From positions 1 to 11,516 of the forward strand of contig CAMPJV010000052.1 of NCBI GenBank assembly GCA_946886975.1: a DNA stretch of 11,516 bases. The letters are read 5' to 3'. The position numbers and the translations under genes are program-made. The notes beneath the pieces are model-generated. The model was not told the DNA's origin, ran no database searches, and worked only from the letters and a program-made list of their open reading frames with translations. This document shows, piece by piece, positions 1-7,312 of this stretch (the stretch's first letter is position 1; each line of letters begins with the position of its first letter). The DNA comes from an uncultured Taibaiella sp. (GTDB lineage Bacteria; Bacteroidota; Bacteroidia; Chitinophagales; Chitinophagaceae).

Positions 1-41
1 TAACCAACCTAGCCCTGGAAAGATGAGCTGCCGGGGTAAGA

Positions 42-473
42 TCAAAGCGTTTTTGTCGATTCATGATGGCGATACTCAAGAAGAAGCCCGGCAAGCAACG
101 TTTTAAGGTCTTCAAAGCCGGTTGGTTTTTCAATGATGCCTTTTGCCCCGGCCTGCCTCGCCTTTTCATCCAATTCGGGACTATGTGCAGTACTATATAT
201 GTAAATGGAAGAATGTTGTAAATGGCTCATTTTCCTGAGCTTTGCTACGCAGTCCAGCCCATTCATCAATGGCATATTCATATCAACGAAGATCAGTGAG
301 GGAACGTAGCTCTGATCACCATACAGAATCTCCAGGCCGCTTTCGGCGCTGATCGCCGTTCTGCAGACAATCCTGTCGTTCACTTCAGAAAGGGCCAGCG
401 AAAAGATATCTCTGTCCTCAACATCGTTGTCTATGAGGAAACAAGAGCCCTGTGATCGTACATTAACCAGCAT
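42..473 (-). CDS. Single-domain response regulator (CheY-like receiver)
   Basis: The 143-residue protein is a stand-alone receiver domain of a two-component system, expected to be cytosolic. The phosphoacceptor is D64 in the stretch FVDMNMPLMNG. T95 (in STA) and K116 (in EKP) fit the conserved Thr/Ser and Lys of the family. The acidic pocket near residues 14-17 reads IDND, so N16 stands where the second acidic residue (CheY D13) is usual, with D15 as the first. No output domain follows: only about 15 residues remain after the last helix. No histidine kinase lies next to it, so its partner is unknown. It is transcribed divergently from valS. A candidate promoter (480-509) has its -7 element ending 6 nt before the ATG, so this start and a very short leader are plausible. 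The receiver fold is sure; the pathway is not known. Confidence 0.9.
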   Translation of the reverse strand: MLVNVRSQGSCFLIDNDVEDRDIFSLALSEVNDRIVCRTAISAESGLEILYGDQSYVPSLIFVDMNMPLMNGLDCVAKLRKMSHLQHSSIYIYSTAHSPELDEKARQAGAKGIIEKPTGFEDLKTLLAGLLLEYRHHESTKTL

Positions 474-479
474 TCCCTA

Positions 480-509
480 TAAAATTAGCCTTTTCGCATA
501 GCTGGACAA
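480..509 (-). promoter_or_regulatory. Candidate promoter of the response regulator gene
   Basis: On the minus strand TTG (507-509) is followed by a 19-nt spacer and TAATTTTA (480-487), which matches 7 of 8 positions of the Bacteroidota -7 element TAnnTTTG. The element ends 6 nt before the ATG at 473, so the mRNA would be nearly leaderless. This is inferred from the consensus only. Confidence 0.4.
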
Positions 510-682
510 GGCCATATGCCACTTAATTTTGAAGATCGATTTCGGAGTGCGTTAGTTAATGACTATCAACTTATGGGCTCTTGCTGTTGAGCAACTGCGG
601 GCTTTGAAGGCCTTAAGGGCAATTTTATACCGTTGAGATCACTTGCAGTCGCACCCAACTCTCAATAAACCCCTCCATCCAT

Positions 683-690
683 TATATTTG
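683..690 (+). promoter_or_regulatory. -7 promoter element of valS
   Basis: TATATTTG matches TAnnTTTG exactly, followed by CAG. The start codon lies 33 nt downstream, giving a leader of roughly 25-30 nt. No TTG is found at the usual 19-21 nt upstream spacing, so the -33 half is absent or degenerate. The rest of the 250-bp gap (474-723) shows nothing else I can support. Confidence 0.55.
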
Positions 691-723
691 CAGTCTTCAA
701 AACATTACGGCAGTAAGCAATAA

Positions 724-3357
724 ATGGAACTTAGCAAGAACTTTCAGCATAACGAGGCGGAACAGCATTGGTACGAACATTGGGAAAAGGCGGGGTATTT
801 TAAGTCAGTTCCCGATGGCAGGGAGGCTTACACTATTGTCATTCCTCCGCCAAATGTGACAGGGGTCCTGCACATGGGCCATGCCCTTAACGATACGGTG
901 CAGGACGTGCTGATACGTCGTGCAAAGATGCAAGGCTACAATACTTGCTGGGTGCCAGGTACAGATCACGCCTCCATTGCTACAGAGGCGAAAGTGGTCA
1001 CAATGCTCCGCGAGCGCGGCATTGACAAAAAGAACCTGAGCCGCGACGAGTTTCTGAAGTATGCCTGGGAATGGAAGGAGAAGTACGGCGGCATTATACT
1101 GCAGCAGTTGCGCAGGCTGGGCTGCTCCCTGGACTGGGACCGGACTGCGTTTACTATGGACGACGACTACTATGCTGCTGTAATACACGTGTTCGTAGAG
1201 CTGTATAATAAGGGTAACATCTACAGAGGCGTGAAGATGATCAACTGGGATCCCAAGGCCAGGACTGCCCTCAGCGACGAGGAGGTGAACTTCAAGCAGA
1301 CAAATAGTAAGCTGTACTACGTTCGTTACCTGGTAGATGGCGGTGATGAAGAGGAGGAGTATATAACAATTGCTACTGTAAGGCCGGAGACTATATTAGG
1401 TGACACTGCGGTGTGTGTACATCCTGAAGATCCAAGGTATGCTCATCTTCGCGGCAGGCAGTGTTTCGTTCCGCTGATAAACAGGCGCATTCCCGTCATC
1501 TTCGACGACTACATCGATATGGAGTTTGGAACAGGAGCATTAAAGGTGACGCCTGCCCATGACCTGAATGATTATAACCTGGGCCTGAAACACCATCTTG
1601 AGATCGTAGATACGCTTAACGACGACGGCACAATGAGCGAAGCCGCCCAGATGTATGTAGGTGAGGATCGCTTTGCTGTCAGGAAGAAGATCGTAAAAGA
1701 CCTGGAGGCGGCCGGACACATGGTAAAGGAGGAGGAATACACCAATCAGGTAGGCTACTCTGAAAGAACCGATGTGGTCATAGAGCCGCGGCTGAGCATG
1801 CAGTGGTGGTGCAATATGGAGGAAATGGCACGGCCGGCCCTTGGTGCGGTCATGGAGAACGAGATTGAATTTTATCCTGCTAAGTACAAGAATCTTTACC
1901 GTCACTGGATGGAGAACATAAAGGATTGGTGCATTAGCCGTCAGCTATGGTGGGGGCAGCGCATTCCTGCATGGTATGATGCTGAAGGGAACATATATGT
2001 CGCTAAGAATGAGGAAGAGGCCTACAAAGCATTTAAAGATAAGAATCCTAAATCCCGGTCACAGGCGCTCAGGCAGGATGAGGATGTGCTCGATACCTGG
2101 TTCTCTTCCTGGCTCTGGCCAATGGAGGTCTTTGGTTGGAACAAGAATCCAGATAGCGAGGAATTGAAATATTATTATCCTACCAACACGTTGGTTACAG
2201 CGCCTGAGATCATATTCTTCTGGGTGGCCAGGATGATCATGGCAGGATATGAGTTCAAAGGAACTAAGCCATTCGATAAGGTATATTTTACAGGAATAGT
2301 ACGCGACAAGCAGGGCAGGAAGATGAGCAAATCTCTCGGTAACAGCCCTGACTTGCTGAAGCTGATAGACGACTTTGGCTCTGATGCTGTGCGTTTCAGT
2401 GTGATGATCTCTTCGCCCGCAGGTAATGACTTGCTCTACGATGAGTCTTCTTTGGAACAGGGTAGGTTCTTTGCCAATAAAATGTGGAATGCCACAAAGC
2501 TCATAAAGAGCTGGGAGGCCCGGTGCGATGATAGCGTTGCAGCTGCCAATGTCAGCTTTGCGCTCGATTGGATGGAGGCGCGATTCGGTAAGGTTGCACA
2601 GGACCTGGACGAGCTGTTTAAGGAGTTCCGCCTGAGTGAGGCGCTGAAGACTATCTACTCATTGATCTGGGATGATTTCTGCTCCTGGTACCTCGAGTGG
2701 GTCAAGCCCGCCCAGGACCAGGCAATTGCCACTGAAGTATATAAACGCACGATAAAGATATATGAACATCTGCTGCAATTATTGCATCCCTTCATGCCTT
2801 TTGTCACTGAGGAGATTTACCACAGTCTGACTGAGCGGGCACCCAGTGACGACCTGATAATAAGGCAACTGCCGGTACTTACTTATCCTGACCAGGCAAT
2901 TCTCAAAAATGGCACGCTCCTGCAGGAACTTATAACCAGCATCCGGGATACAAGAAATAAGAATCTGTTAAAACCAAAGGACACCATAAAGCTGCATATC
3001 GATACTGGGAACCGGGAATTTTACCGGGCAGCAGAAAATATGCTGGCGCGACAGGTAAATGCAGAGTCCATCCAGTACACCGCTGAGCCAAAAACCGGCA
3101 CGATTGCTGTTGTAGTACAGACCGATAAGATCTATATAGAGGCTGAGCTTGCATCATTGGACAAGGACAAGCAGAAAGCCGATATGGCTAAGGAACTTGA
3201 ATATCTTAAGGGCTTCCTGGTAAGCGTAGAAAAAAAGCTGAGTAATGACCGCTTCGTCCAGAATGCGAAGCCGGATATCCTCGAGACAGAGCGGAGAAAA
3301 AGGGCTGATGCAGAGGCAAAGATCAAAGCGCTTGAGGAAAGCATGAGTTTGTTGTAA
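724..3357 (+). CDS. valS: Valyl-tRNA synthetase (class Ia)
   Basis: The enzyme charges tRNA-Val with valine in the cytosol and edits misactivated threonine. The 877 residues carry the full set of landmarks. PPPNVTG (41-47) leads into the HIGH-type motif HMGH (50-53). The CP1 editing domain spans about residues 190-345, with the RPET motif at 220-223 and VTPAHD ending at D280. The connective motif DWCISRQLWWGQRIPAWY is near 401-418, DVLDTWFSS starts at 454, and KMSKS is at 533-537. An anticodon-binding helical region follows (about 620-760). The charged C-terminal coiled-coil arm of ValRS covers roughly 810-877. The length is normal for Bacteroidota, and both catalysis and editing look intact. 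A -7 element lies upstream at 683-690. The next gene starts 10 bp after the stop and may be co-transcribed. Confidence 0.98.
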   Translation: MELSKNFQHNEAEQHWYEHWEKAGYFKSVPDGREAYTIVIPPPNVTGVLHMGHALNDTVQDVLIRRAKMQGYNTCWVPGTDHASIATEAKVVTMLRERGIDKKNLSRDEFLKYAWEWKEKYGGIILQQLRRLGCSLDWDRTAFTMDDDYYAAVIHVFVELYNKGNIYRGVKMINWDPKARTALSDEEVNFKQTNSKLYYVRYLVDGGDEEEEYITIATVRPETILGDTAVCVHPEDPRYAHLRGRQCFVPLINRRIPVIFDDYIDMEFGTGALKVTPAHDLNDYNLGLKHHLEIVDTLNDDGTMSEAAQMYVGEDRFAVRKKIVKDLEAAGHMVKEEEYTNQVGYSERTDVVIEPRLSMQWWCNMEEMARPALGAVMENEIEFYPAKYKNLYRHWMENIKDWCISRQLWWGQRIPAWYDAEGNIYVAKNEEEAYKAFKDKNPKSRSQALRQDEDVLDTWFSSWLWPMEVFGWNKNPDSEELKYYYPTNTLVTAPEIIFFWVARMIMAGYEFKGTKPFDKVYFTGIVRDKQGRKMSKSLGNSPDLLKLIDDFGSDAVRFSVMISSPAGNDLLYDESSLEQGRFFANKMWNATKLIKSWEARCDDSVAAANVSFALDWMEARFGKVAQDLDELFKEFRLSEALKTIYSLIWDDFCSWYLEWVKPAQDQAIATEVYKRTIKIYEHLLQLLHPFMPFVTEEIYHSLTERAPSDDLIIRQLPVLTYPDQAILKNGTLLQELITSIRDTRNKNLLKPKDTIKLHIDTGNREFYRAAENMLARQVNAESIQYTAEPKTGTIAVVVQTDKIYIEAELASLDKDKQKADMAKELEYLKGFLVSVEKKLSNDRFVQNAKPDILETERRKRADAEAKIKALEESMSLL

Positions 3358-3362
3358 CTTTA
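3332..3362 (+). promoter_or_regulatory. Candidate internal promoter of the GldM-C-like gene
   Basis: TTG (3332-3334), a 20-nt spacer and TAACTTTA (3355-3362, 7 of 8 positions of TAnnTTTG) precede the ATG at 3368 by 5 nt. The first three bases of the -7 element are the valS stop codon. It would allow leaderless expression of the downstream gene independently of valS. A single-mismatch element can arise by chance, so this is tentative. Confidence 0.35.
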
Positions 3363-3367
3363 AGGAA

Positions 3368-3859
3368 ATGAGAAGGGTAATCAGTGTTGCATTTGCGATT
3401 GGGCTGCTTTTGGTGAGCTTCGGCATGATGGCTCAGAAGGCAAAGAAAGACGATGGTAAACAGGTAGCGGGCAGCGACGCGCCTGCCCTAAAAATAGTGC
3501 ACGCCTATCTCGGGCGTTCAGACTATAATAATGGTGATATATCGAAGCGTACTTTCGACTCTCTGCTAAGGCAGGGTCTAACGGCCAGGGATGCGCAGGG
3601 AACAATGCTGAAAGTCGATGGCTTTACTTTCAGCTATGCCGAGCGTAACCTTTACGAAGACTCAGTTGGTAAGCTAATGGTGCTGACCGACTTCTTTTCT
3701 GAATTCTGCCCCGGTGATACGGTGAGCAGAGGAGTGTCCCTGAATATCTACTATAAGACAAAACCGGGAGATACTGCCTATTTCGACAACATCAAGGTAT
3801 TGCTCCCTGATGGCAGGCCGGTGGGTACAAAGGGGATGAAGTTTGTACTTACTAAATAA
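3368..3859 (+). CDS. Secreted protein resembling the GldM C-terminal domain
   Basis: This 163-residue protein has a typical Sec signal peptide: MRR, a hydrophobic core at 4-20, and probable cleavage after MMA at residue 22, with Q23 as the new N-terminus. The mature part (about 44-161) reads like the C-terminal domain of GldM, a component of gliding motility and the type IX secretion system. The features are a glycine/leucine-rich segment near 64-72, a beta-strand region TFSY (87-90), then GDTAYFDNIKVLLPDGR (134-150) ending in a KFVL strand. The GDxxxFDNIKxxxPDG pattern is the clearest resemblance. Full-length GldM has about 500 residues and a membrane helix; both are missing, so this is not gldM itself. 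The gene follows valS by 10 bp and converges on the arginase gene with 8 bp between them. The domain call is from pattern memory and needs a profile search. Confidence 0.65.
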   Translation: MRRVISVAFAIGLLLVSFGMMAQKAKKDDGKQVAGSDAPALKIVHAYLGRSDYNNGDISKRTFDSLLRQGLTARDAQGTMLKVDGFTFSYAERNLYEDSVGKLMVLTDFFSEFCPGDTVSRGVSLNIYYKTKPGDTAYFDNIKVLLPDGRPVGTKGMKFVLTK

Positions 3860-3867
3860 CCCGGGCG

Positions 3868-4815
3868 TTAGTTCATCAGGAGCAGGTTTACGCTCCTTTG
3901 CAGAATATTGAACGCAATTTCCGCCATCAGGTTTTCTTTATCCAGGGTCGGATTTACTTCTGTCACTTCAAAGCAGCATATCTTATGGTTCTGCATTAGC
4001 GATGCCAGCATATCTTCCGCTTCCCTCTCTTTAAGACCGTTGCTTACTGGCGTTCCGGTGCCCCTCGAAATAGAGCTGTCAAGGCAGTCCACATCAAAGG
4101 AAACATAGATATCGTCACAATTGCTAAGATGTAGTAGTGCCTGGCGCACCACATTCTCCACGCCCTTTCGCCGCACCTCCTGAACAGGGATCACCTTGAC
4201 GTTATTTTTCTTAAGTACATAGTCCTCTTCTTTCTCGAAGTCCCTGAGGCCAATAAATACCAGGTCCTCAGGTCTGATCTTGGGTGTTATCTTGCCTACG
4301 TTCTTTAGCTGGTTCCAGAGGTCTATTGTTTTCTGGTCAGGATTGTGCACCTGGTTGTCTTTATTGTCCTCAGCCAGAGCGGTAGCCAGAGGCATCCCGT
4401 GCATGTTGCCTGACGGTGTAGTATAGGGCGAATGGAGGTCCGCATGGGCGTCTATCCAGATTACTCCGAGCCTTCCCTTGGGCTTTGCCATTCTGATCCC
4501 TGCAATGGTTCCTCCCGAGGTGCTATGATCACCCGAAAGTACCAGCGGAAAAAGCCCGGATCTCAATGTTTCACTAACCGACTTTGCAACGCGTTCATAC
4601 ATGGTCAGTACACCGTGTATTCTTTTTGCATAGGGAGACTGTACTGGCTCGTACAGCAGCTTGTTCTCTGTCTCTACTTGTTCTGTAGGAAAGTTCACAA
4701 AGAAGCTGCTCATAAAGTCCAAAGCTGCTATCTGGATTGCATCCACGCCAAGGCTTGCGCCCCTTGTGCCTGCACCTATTTCCGACTTCACTTCAATGAT
4801 CTTTATGTTGCGCAT
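3868..4815 (-). CDS. rocF: Arginase (ureohydrolase family)
   Basis: The enzyme hydrolyses L-arginine to ornithine and urea at a binuclear manganese centre in the cytosol. All family metal ligands are visible in 315 residues: H97 in SGDHST, D122/H124/D126 in IDAHAD, and D241/D243 in SFDVDCLD. The arginase-specific stretch SPYTTPSGNMHGMPLA (129-144) contains the substrate-side H139. The loop RGTGTPVSNGL (251-261) and E286 in TEVNP also fit arginase better than agmatinase or formimidoylglutamase. Length is as expected. The N-terminus GAGTRGASLG (14-23) is conserved, which supports the ATG at 4815 even though the promoter -7 box ends only 7 nt before it. The gene lies 43 bp downstream of tamL on the same strand but has its own strong promoter. 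Its 3' end faces the GldM-C-like gene. Agmatinase cannot be fully excluded without an alignment. Confidence 0.9.
   Translation of the reverse strand: MRNIKIIEVKSEIGAGTRGASLGVDAIQIAALDFMSSFFVNFPTEQVETENKLLYEPVQSPYAKRIHGVLTMYERVAKSVSETLRSGLFPLVLSGDHSTSGGTIAGIRMAKPKGRLGVIWIDAHADLHSPYTTPSGNMHGMPLATALAEDNKDNQVHNPDQKTIDLWNQLKNVGKITPKIRPEDLVFIGLRDFEKEEDYVLKKNNVKVIPVQEVRRKGVENVVRQALLHLSNCDDIYVSFDVDCLDSSISRGTGTPVSNGLKEREAEDMLASLMQNHKICCFEVTEVNPTLDKENLMAEIAFNILQRSVNLLLMN
3878..3897. terminator. Small hairpin at the 3368/3868 convergent junction
   Basis: AGGAGC (3878-3883) and GCTCCT (3892-3897) form a perfect 6-bp stem with an 8-nt loop, starting 18 nt after the stop codon of the plus-strand gene and lying inside the last codons of the arginase gene. 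On the plus strand it is followed only by TTG, not a proper U-tract, so it is a weak terminator candidate. Confidence 0.3.
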
Positions 4816-4822
4816 AGAGGTC

Positions 4823-4854
4823 CAAAGGTATTAAAAGCCATGGTGTTATACAAA
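4823..4854 (-). promoter_or_regulatory. Arginase promoter, full Bacteroidota consensus
   Basis: Read on the minus strand: TTTG (4851-4854), a 20-nt spacer, then TACCTTTG (4823-4830). This matches the known Bacteroidota primary-sigma pattern TTTG-N19-21-TAnnTTTG at every defined base. It sits in the 43-bp gap after the tamL stop codon. The -7 box ends 7 nt before the arginase ATG, so transcription would start at or within a few bases of the start codon. Confidence 0.7.
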
Positions 4855-4858
4855 ACAG

Positions 4859-7276
4859 CTAGAATGGATACCCTATGGCGAAGTTCAGAACAATGTCATT
4901 AAACCATGAGGGTTTGTTGAAGGGACTTGTCCAACCTCCATAGCTGTGGAGATTATTATAAGGCACTTTCACAGGAACTGCACCGTCAATTCTGAAGATA
5001 AAGAAGCCTGCAAGATCAAGACGTGCGCCGGCTCCTGCACTGATAGCTATGTCATTACCAAGCTTGCTGAATGCAAATTCTCCTTGCGGATAGTTAGCAG
5101 ACGGCTGAGCAAGCCAGATGTTTCCTGCATCTGCAAATACGGCTCCCTTCAGTTTAATACTGCCCGAAAACAGCTGAATGATGTCGAAACGGTACTCTCC
5201 GTTCATTTCCAGCTTTATGTCGCCTGTTCTGTCTATAAAGCTTGAGCTGCCCTCGTCAGCCGGGTTGTAATAGCTGCCAGGCCCCAGCGTTCTGATCCTC
5301 CAGCCCCTGATGCTGTAAGCGCCGCCAACAAAGTATTGTTTCACGTAAGGAAGAGTAGGGGAGCGCCCATACGGTATTCCCACTCCTCCATAAAATCGCC
5401 CTGCTATCTGGGAGCGTCGCCTGTTGATGTAGCGGCGCACGTCAAAGTCTAACTTCAGGTATTGTGAATAGGTTATATTGGTGACGCCAAGGTTGTCAAG
5501 CCCACTCATTAATGCCCCCGCTTCTTCGAGTCCCAGCTTTGCATACGTATAGCTTCTTCCTTTGTTGTCAAATTGGTTGGAGTAGGTAAAGCTCAGGTTT
5601 TCCCCCTCAATAAAGGTTTCCCGATAGCTGTTCTTAAGGAATTGGTTGCTGTCCAGCCTCCGCTGAAAGGAATCAGACACAAAAGGCAGCCGGATGATAT
5701 TCATAAAAGCAGGGGAGAAGTCCCAGCTTTTACGGCTCGTCTCTTTCCAGTTGTAAGAGAGGTTTGCAGATGTGTTGGCAAGAGTAAAGTACTGAACTCT
5801 GTCCAGCAGGGTAGTACCTACGCCTATTATGGTTCTTGGCAAATTCTTCTTTGCAAACCTCACCTTAAAAGGCACAATGAACTTAGGAAAGTCTACACTT
5901 ACGTTTACGCCAAATGTCTTTGTAATAAGGCTGAAGTGCTGAAAGAAGTTTTCTCCTTTGCTGGTACTGTAGGTGGATTCCAATCCGCCACTTACTGACG
6001 TGGTCAGCAGGTTGGCTCCCTTAGCCAGGTTATGATCACGGAAGCTGATGGTTGGCATCACTCCGAGTACGTACGTCGTACCTGTAGATACTTCAAAGTT
6101 GGCATTGAACTCATACTTATTCGCCGGACTCATCACAATTATGGCGTTCAGATATTTCACGCCATTCTCCTCCTTATTGGACGTATCATCTGGAAGTATG
6201 ATTCTGATTGTCTGAAATACTCCCAGCTGGTTCAGTTTATTAATTGTAGCGTCATAATCGCTCTGCCTGTACAGCTCTCCTTTCTGCAGGAAAACGTGCT
6301 TTAGGATTATGTTTTCCCTGATGTAGTATTTATGATACCGGAAGCGCACGTCGTCCACAACAGTAGTTAGCAGGGTGCTGTCCTGCGCGTCCTCTCTGCT
6401 CACGAAGTCCGGATAGATAGATACCCTGTTTATGACATACCGCTTGTAAGCGTCTCTGTTCTCTGCACGGATCACTATGTTGATATCAAGGGTTGGTTTC
6501 TTCTGCTTCTTCTGCAGCGCAATAAAGTTGATGGCGCTCTCAAAGGGGTTGTCTATATCTCTCAGCAATTCTTTGTTAAAAGTGTCCAGGGTAAAGTCCA
6601 CAATGTTCTCCTGCGTAAACTTGTAATACCCATGCTCCCTCAGCACATTGGTGATGCGGCTCCGCTCTTGCTCCAGCAGGCTCATCGAAAATTCAGTCCC
6701 TCCCTGCAGTACAGACTGGTCCATGGAGTTGTTCACGATCGTATAGATCGCGCTGTCATCCACATCCAGGGTTGTCTTATTGATCAGGAAATTTACTCCC
6801 GTCTCTATGATGTAGTCTACATACGCCTTTCGTCCTTTAAACCTCGTCGTGTCACTCACCTTTGGATAGAAATAGCCCTGGTTAAACAGGTAGCTTCTTA
6901 TGTTGTTTACCGATCTGGTTACAAGGCTGCTGTCATACACCACCGGCCGCTCCACTGTCTTCGACTTCAGCTGAAAGTTGGCGCTGTCTTTCTCAAACTT
7001 CTTATAGCGAAGGTTATAAAGCCACACTTTGTAGGGCATATAGCTCATCACCAGGTGGGTATTTGGCTTCTGCACGATCAGCCGTTCTATGTTGTCCTTC
7101 AGTTCTCCCCTTTTGGTAATCCCCTTATCCGTGTCCAGCTTCAGGTTGTTCTTCTTGAGCAGGTACTGCCCTTCTTTCAGGTGTTTGGTAGCATCGCACC
7201 CTGTCAAAGCGATCAAAAGGGATGAGAAAAGAACCAGCAGGATGTGTTGACTAAAAGTGCTTCCTCTCAAACCCAT
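4859..7276 (-). CDS. tamL: BamA/TamA-family outer-membrane lipoprotein (TamL type)
   Basis: The 805-residue protein is an Omp85-superfamily beta-barrel with periplasmic POTRA-like domains, expected to help insert outer-membrane proteins or move lipids. The N-terminus is a lipoprotein signal: hydrophobic core at 11-23 and lipobox LTGC with the acylated cysteine C27, followed by DATKHL. This lipidated form is what separates Bacteroidota TamL from proteobacterial TamA. Soluble alpha/beta repeats occupy about 30-390 and the barrel about 395-805. Barrel landmarks are IRGWR (656-660, the Omp85 (V/I)RG(F/Y/W) motif), FADAGNIW (714-721) and a terminal phenylalanine in AIGYPF, the usual barrel C-terminal signal. 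TamL normally works with TamB, but no tamB is in this window. The gene is divergent from the RNA methyltransferase gene across 36 bp; a candidate promoter lies at 7328-7361. Confidence 0.88.
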   Translation of the reverse strand: MGLRGSTFSQHILLVLFSSLLIALTGCDATKHLKEGQYLLKKNNLKLDTDKGITKRGELKDNIERLIVQKPNTHLVMSYMPYKVWLYNLRYKKFEKDSANFQLKSKTVERPVVYDSSLVTRSVNNIRSYLFNQGYFYPKVSDTTRFKGRKAYVDYIIETGVNFLINKTTLDVDDSAIYTIVNNSMDQSVLQGGTEFSMSLLEQERSRITNVLREHGYYKFTQENIVDFTLDTFNKELLRDIDNPFESAINFIALQKKQKKPTLDINIVIRAENRDAYKRYVINRVSIYPDFVSREDAQDSTLLTTVVDDVRFRYHKYYIRENIILKHVFLQKGELYRQSDYDATINKLNQLGVFQTIRIILPDDTSNKEENGVKYLNAIIVMSPANKYEFNANFEVSTGTTYVLGVMPTISFRDHNLAKGANLLTTSVSGGLESTYSTSKGENFFQHFSLITKTFGVNVSVDFPKFIVPFKVRFAKKNLPRTIIGVGTTLLDRVQYFTLANTSANLSYNWKETSRKSWDFSPAFMNIIRLPFVSDSFQRRLDSNQFLKNSYRETFIEGENLSFTYSNQFDNKGRSYTYAKLGLEEAGALMSGLDNLGVTNITYSQYLKLDFDVRRYINRRRSQIAGRFYGGVGIPYGRSPTLPYVKQYFVGGAYSIRGWRIRTLGPGSYYNPADEGSSSFIDRTGDIKLEMNGEYRFDIIQLFSGSIKLKGAVFADAGNIWLAQPSANYPQGEFAFSKLGNDIAISAGAGARLDLAGFFIFRIDGAVPVKVPYNNLHSYGGWTSPFNKPSWFNDIVLNFAIGYPF

Positions 7277-7298
7277 GTATCAGATTGGACAATTAATA

Positions 7299-7306
7299 TA
7301 GCTTTG
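7299..7306 (+). promoter_or_regulatory. -7 promoter element of the RNA methyltransferase gene
   Basis: TAGCTTTG matches TAnnTTTG exactly and is followed by CAG, as at valS. It ends 6 nt before the ATG at 7313, predicting a leaderless or near-leaderless mRNA. No -33 TTG lies at the usual spacing; that position overlaps the tamL start codon. Confidence 0.5.
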
Positions 7307-7312
7307 CAGTAG

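Noticed and set aside
588..625. Small inverted repeats upstream of valS (TTGCT...AGCAA, AAGGCCTT, CCTTAAGG) as a possible T-box or other leader regulator.
   Set aside because: They lie upstream of the -7 element at 683-690, so they would not be transcribed, and no T-box motif or antiterminator is visible; T-boxes are also not expected in Bacteroidota.
3361..3367. TAAGGAA before the ATG at 3368 as a Shine-Dalgarno.
   Set aside because: It ends directly at the start codon, too close to position the ribosome, and Bacteroidota rarely use such sites.
4432..4902. 156-residue plus-strand ORF antisense to arginase.
   Set aside because: Cys-rich shadow frame overlapping conserved metal-binding motifs of arginase on the other strand.
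6632..7225. 197-residue plus-strand ORF inside tamL.
   Set aside because: It is antisense to a strongly supported protein with family motifs; composition (His, Gln, Val rich) is typical of a shadow frame.
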